From positions 1-33,569 of the forward strand of contig JAKBRA010000005.1 of NCBI GenBank assembly GCA_021834945.1: a stretch of 33,569 nucleotides of DNA. Reading direction: 5' to 3'. A program made the translations under genes and the position numbers. This document shows positions 31,114 to 33,569 of the stretch, in pieces. The DNA comes from Nanobdellota archaeon (GTDB taxonomy: Archaea > Nanoarchaeota > Nanoarchaeia > Parvarchaeales > Parvarchaeaceae). The notes beneath the pieces were generated by a model that was given only the letters and a program-made list of their open reading frames with translations, was not told the origin of the DNA and did not search any database. Each line of letters opens with the position of its first letter. The stretch's first letter is position 1.

Positions 31114-31313
31114 TCACTTTTTCAACATCTCTATGTAATCTGCTAAGGAGTTGGACAGAATTTTCCAGCTTTTTGGCCTGCATTCAAATGGTATGTAATT
31201 GTTAACACTCGCTGGAATATGCGCTTCGCTTATGCCCCTGAGCTTGTTAACTATAGGCACTAAACTAAAATACACCCCTGTTCAGCTGGTGACATCATTT
31301 GTTTTCTGTACAT
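31114..31313 (-). pseudogene. Small gene interrupted by a one-base frameshift
   Basis: The first frame starts at the ATG at 31313 and reads MYRKQMMSPAEQG. The second frame reads VYFSLVPIVNKLRGISEAHI, continues through PFECRPKSWKILSNSLADYI and stops at 31114. They join into one 66-residue protein if the CCCC run at 31275-31278 (GGGG on the coding strand) had five bases. A TATA (TATAAATA on the minus strand, 31336-31343) sits about 26 nt before the ATG, as for the functional genes here. So the locus is a real gene that is freshly broken, mis-sequenced or read by -1 slippage on the G run. No family is recognised. It follows dph6 on the same strand. Confidence 0.5.
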
Positions 31314-31335
31314 AGATAATAGGGGATTTGTTAAT

Positions 31336-31343
31336 TATTTATA
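31336..31343 (-). promoter_or_regulatory. Probable promoter (TATA) of the frameshifted small gene
   Basis: TATAAATA on the minus strand is centred 26-27 nt before the ATG at 31313, the usual leaderless spacing in this window. Confidence 0.45.
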
Positions 31344-31365
31344 GTTATAAAAAAATTACAAAAAT

Positions 31366-32052
31366 TCAATTTTCTTTGTCAACTTTTATAGCTTCTTCTA
31401 TGCTCAAGTATGCTTTTCCTTCGTCTTTTACTACTTTACTTTTTTTTATTTTTATTGCATAATTGAAATTCGGGCCATCCAAAACGGCTGTCTCTGCTTC
31501 TCCGCCTTCAAAGCCAAGGTTGAACCTGTATCTTCTGCTTAGATCTATGAGCTTTTCTAGGTTTTCGTTGTCTATTTCCTTGCCAAGCCATCCTTCATCC
31601 AAGCCGTCAGCAGAAACTGACACTATCACTGCATGAAAGCCGTCTTTTATCAAGTTTCTGAGGTACTGCTCAATGTTAACGTGCCATAGTGGTGTTATAG
31701 AAACAAGTCCTAAGTCACTGAGGATTGCATTAATTCTACTGTACTGGTATTCGCTTGCGAGAGCACCGCTTACCACTCCCTCTATTTTATATCTTTCCTT
31801 TATGTCAGCTATAAAATTCCTTAAATCAGAAAGCTCCTCTTCTTTTATTCCTTTTGTCTTATGCCTTTCCAGAGGTATTAAAAGAGCATCTGCCTGCATT
31901 TGAAGAAGTTTATCACCCACAGTGTGGAACATGTATGAGTCCTTGTTTTCCGAGTACATGTTCATCAAACATACCACTTCATTCTCTTTTCCTGCTAGGA
32001 ATGCTGAGTAAGTCGAATCTTTTCCGCCAGTAAACAACGCTCCAACTTTCAT
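31366..32052 (-). CDS. dph6: Diphthine--ammonia ligase (Dph6)
   Basis: Last enzyme of diphthamide synthesis, which amidates the modified histidine of elongation factor 2 using ATP and ammonia. The 228-residue protein shows the PP-loop LFTGGKDSTYSAFLA (7-21), the conserved VVSGALASEYQYSRI, TPLWH and the GFEGGEAETAVLDGP region characteristic of the archaeal Dph6/MJ0570 family. Length is normal. It diverges from the PH-domain gene over a 49-bp spacer that holds one central palindromic TATA. Confidence 0.93.
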   Translation of the reverse strand: MKVGALFTGGKDSTYSAFLAGKENEVVCLMNMYSENKDSYMFHTVGDKLLQMQADALLIPLERHKTKGIKEEELSDLRNFIADIKERYKIEGVVSGALASEYQYSRINAILSDLGLVSITPLWHVNIEQYLRNLIKDGFHAVIVSVSADGLDEGWLGKEIDNENLEKLIDLSRRYRFNLGFEGGEAETAVLDGPNFNYAIKIKKSKVVKDEGKAYLSIEEAIKVDKEN

Positions 32053-32070
32053 ATAATCACCTAAACTAAG

Positions 32071-32078
32071 ATATATAT
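32071..32078. promoter_or_regulatory. Palindromic TATA in the dph6 / PH-gene spacer
   Basis: ATATATAT is its own reverse complement. Its centre is about 22-23 nt from the dph6 ATG and about 27-28 nt from the ATG at 32102. It may serve both directions, though the AT-rich stretch 32081-32096 offers other boxes. Confidence 0.4.
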
Positions 32079-32101
32079 TGCTAATTTAATTTAATAGTTA
32101 T

Positions 32102-32662
32102 ATGATGAAACAGTTCATGCTTGCCAACGAGAAAGTAATAAGGTCAGAGAAGCCTTCCATACTGGGGCAGAAGGAATTTTGGAGAGGGGTATGGCTTATT
32201 GTTATCTCTATTGTAATATTTGCCGCTTTGTCAATCTTTGAACCTTCTTATGACCTTTCCTTTTCTGCCGCTCTTTCCTATGTAGGTATAAAGAACATCC
32301 CATTTATTGGAGCTCTTCCCATTATTTCAACAGTTTTGGAGATTATAGGTATAATATATATACTTATTTCTGAGCTGCAGGTCTACTTTATAGAATACAT
32401 AATAACCAATTCCAGAGTGATAATACAAAAAGGAGTCATAGCAAAGGACACAAACATAATCCTTCCTTCAAAGATAAGCGATGTTTCAGTTGACATAAGC
32501 ATTTTAGACAGGATACTTAAACTAGGGAAGGTTGTTATACGGCCAGAAGAGCAGGGCCGGCCCAACATTGTACTTAGAGGCATACGTGATCCGTATTCCT
32601 TTCAAGGAGCGGTTCTAAAGCTTATCGGCAACGTGACATATCAGAATCCAAATGGAAGCTGA
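32102..32662 (+). CDS. Membrane protein with bacterial-type PH domain (bPH2/YdbS-like)
   Basis: 186 residues. A short N-terminus (ANEKVIRSEKPSILG, the usual opening of this family) precedes two long hydrophobic segments (about 28-48 and 68-95). A PH-like domain follows: YFIEYIITNSRVIIQKGVIA, then LPSKISDVSVDISILDRIL, KVVIRPEE and VLRGIRDPYSF. Such proteins sit in the membrane with the PH fold in the cytoplasm; their ligands are unknown. Two ATG codons in a row (32102, 32105) both fit. The last 11 bp overlap the next gene, so the two are coupled. Confidence 0.8.
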   Translation: MMKQFMLANEKVIRSEKPSILGQKEFWRGVWLIVISIVIFAALSIFEPSYDLSFSAALSYVGIKNIPFIGALPIISTVLEIIGIIYILISELQVYFIEYIITNSRVIIQKGVIAKDTNIILPSKISDVSVDISILDRILKLGKVVIRPEEQGRPNIVLRGIRDPYSFQGAVLKLIGNVTYQNPNGS

Positions 32663-33215
32663 GGTTTTAACCAGGCAAGCAGGTTTTTTCCTTTCTTCGC
32701 TTACTACAATTTCGCTTGCTGTCCTATCCATAGAATTCATTTTAGATTACAAGCTTTCCTTCTTTCCTTTCTCGTTTATAATTGTACTTTACCTTGCCGG
32801 CCTTTACCTTAGAAACAGATTCTGGAGAAAGGCATGGAAAAAAGACAGAAAAACGCTTTTTAGGTATTCATATGTGATCATATGGATTATTGGTATAGCA
32901 TTGCTCCTTATCTTCCTCTACTTTGGAAACAATCAAATTGTTATCTATCCTTTAAGCCACTACGCTCTTAACTTTTACTTACTCCTAATTGCATTGCTAT
33001 GGACTGTTTATTCCGCCTTGGAGCTTTATATGGTAGACAGCATAAGCTCACTGGCAAAATACAAGAATGCCAATTACCTTGCTATAGCTGCAATTCTTTT
33101 AGTAGACATATCATTCTTTGTAATGAACCGCTTCGTTTACATCCTGCCGATATCCTTAATATTGCTTTCAGTGTCAACTTTAGTTTCCGGGATAAGAGTA
33201 GAAAAGATATACTGA
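32652..33215 (+). CDS. Six-helix membrane protein, unknown
   Basis: 187 residues with about six hydrophobic helices arranged in pairs: about 10-28, 32-50, 71-89, 98-124, 139-153 and 157-178. A basic segment RNRFWRKAWKKDRKTLFRY (about 54-72) sits between helices 2 and 3, probably cytoplasmic. It overlaps the PH-domain gene by 11 bp in another frame, so it is probably co-translated and may be its membrane partner. No recognised family. Confidence 0.65.
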   Translation: MEAEVLTRQAGFFLSSLTTISLAVLSIEFILDYKLSFFPFSFIIVLYLAGLYLRNRFWRKAWKKDRKTLFRYSYVIIWIIGIALLLIFLYFGNNQIVIYPLSHYALNFYLLLIALLWTVYSALELYMVDSISSLAKYKNANYLAIAAILLVDISFFVMNRFVYILPISLILLSVSTLVSGIRVEKIY

Positions 33216-33260
33216 ACCATTTTATAGAATGAATTTAGAAAACAAAAATTTTGGCTAATT

Positions 33261-33569
33261 TTAACTGCCTATACCTGCTATTGTTCCTGTTGCATTATAA
33301 GTCGCTGTAAGCTTGTTAGCACTAATTTCGTAAGTTAATACTCCAAATGCACTAAATGCAGCTCCCGACTTACAGCTAGCCGTAGATGAAACTAAATTAA
33401 AGCTGCTGCCCTGTGATATTATTGAAGTAGAAGGAATTAACGTTCCAGATGTTGGAGTAATTCCGCTTCCAGAAGAATAACTTGAACTTATAATTGTTGC
33501 GGAGTTTGCACCGTCAGGTAAAGAATTCACAGAGAAGGACACCTCTAATCCACTGCTATTACACACCAC
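33261..33569 (-). CDS. C-terminal fragment of a probable secreted/surface protein
   Basis: The last 102 codons of a gene that begins beyond the right edge. The sequence is Ser/Thr/Gly/Ala-rich with few charges, and strand-like (SLPDGANSATIISSSYSSGS, ITPTSGTLIPSTSIISQGSS, LTYEISANKLTATYNATGTI). It has two cysteines and N-x-T/S sequons, typical of archaeal cell-surface or pilin-like proteins. The end (AGIGS) is short and lacks a membrane helix, so any anchor must be at the missing N-terminus. It is convergent with the six-helix membrane gene over a 45-bp gap. No family can be named. Confidence 0.55.
   Translation of the reverse strand: MVCNSSGLEVSFSVNSLPDGANSATIISSSYSSGSGITPTSGTLIPSTSIISQGSSFNLVSSTASCKSGAAFSAFGVLTYEISANKLTATYNATGTIAGIGS

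Overview
The window looks like a compact, AT-rich archaeal chromosome segment, most probably from a small-genome DPANN-type lineage (Micrarchaeota/Parvarchaeota-like). The archaeal assignment rests on the content: family B DNA polymerase, FEN-1, type 2 methionine aminopeptidase, Rpo7 and Spt4, eS24/eS27/eS1-type ribosomal proteins, Kae1/Bud32, proteasome beta, an aCPSF1-type termination nuclease, Dph6, and TATA boxes about 25 nt upstream of start codons. The narrower lineage call is an inference from short gene lengths, reduced multidomain proteins and many unrecognised membrane proteins.

Layout. 1-7116 is a minus-strand block: glmS, polB, a degenerate RecA-like protein, map, fen, a DUF357 protein and the start of a membrane protein. 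7258-8657 (+) pairs a winged-helix regulator with thpR. 8659-10427 (-) holds three tandem, apparently paralogous five-helix membrane proteins. 10478-11620 has a small membrane protein facing a solitary ThiF/MoeB-like E1 enzyme. 11726-16133 (+) is a tight nine-gene information-processing operon: rpo7, spt4, rps24e, rps27ae, kae1, a TGS protein with a decayed GTPase domain, bud32, rps15, rps3ae. A membrane protein, tRNA-Ala(GGC) and a 768-residue membrane/coiled-coil protein with a fresh 93-bp tandem duplication follow. 19337-21427 (+) carries a shortened TFS, a ferredoxin-NADP reductase-like flavoprotein and nnrD. glyS and a secreted ATPase-less Lon-like protease lie on the minus strand to 24805. 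Next come a ChbG-like deacetylase, a small unknown protein, an unusual ribbon-helix-helix/nucleotidyltransferase fusion, psmB and aCPSF1. The right end has two tandem unknown paralogs, an adenylate-kinase-like P-loop protein, a frameshifted small gene, dph6, a PH-like membrane protein pair and the C-terminus of a probable surface protein.

Expression logic. Genes at transcription-unit heads often have a TATA-like box centred about 24-28 nt before the start codon, which implies leaderless mRNAs. Some operon-internal genes have a clear GGAGG Shine-Dalgarno (9231-9235, 15163-15167) or ATGA stop/start overlaps. In two short divergent spacers one palindromic TATA seems to serve both genes.

The most interesting novelty candidates are: the ribbon-helix-helix protein whose nucleotidyltransferase domain has lost catalytic positions; the pseudo-GTPase/TGS protein between the KEOPS genes kae1 and bud32; the triplicated membrane proteins with the long coiled-coil membrane protein; and a 66-codon gene with a good promoter broken by one base in a C4 run. 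Everything was read by eye; no database search was run.
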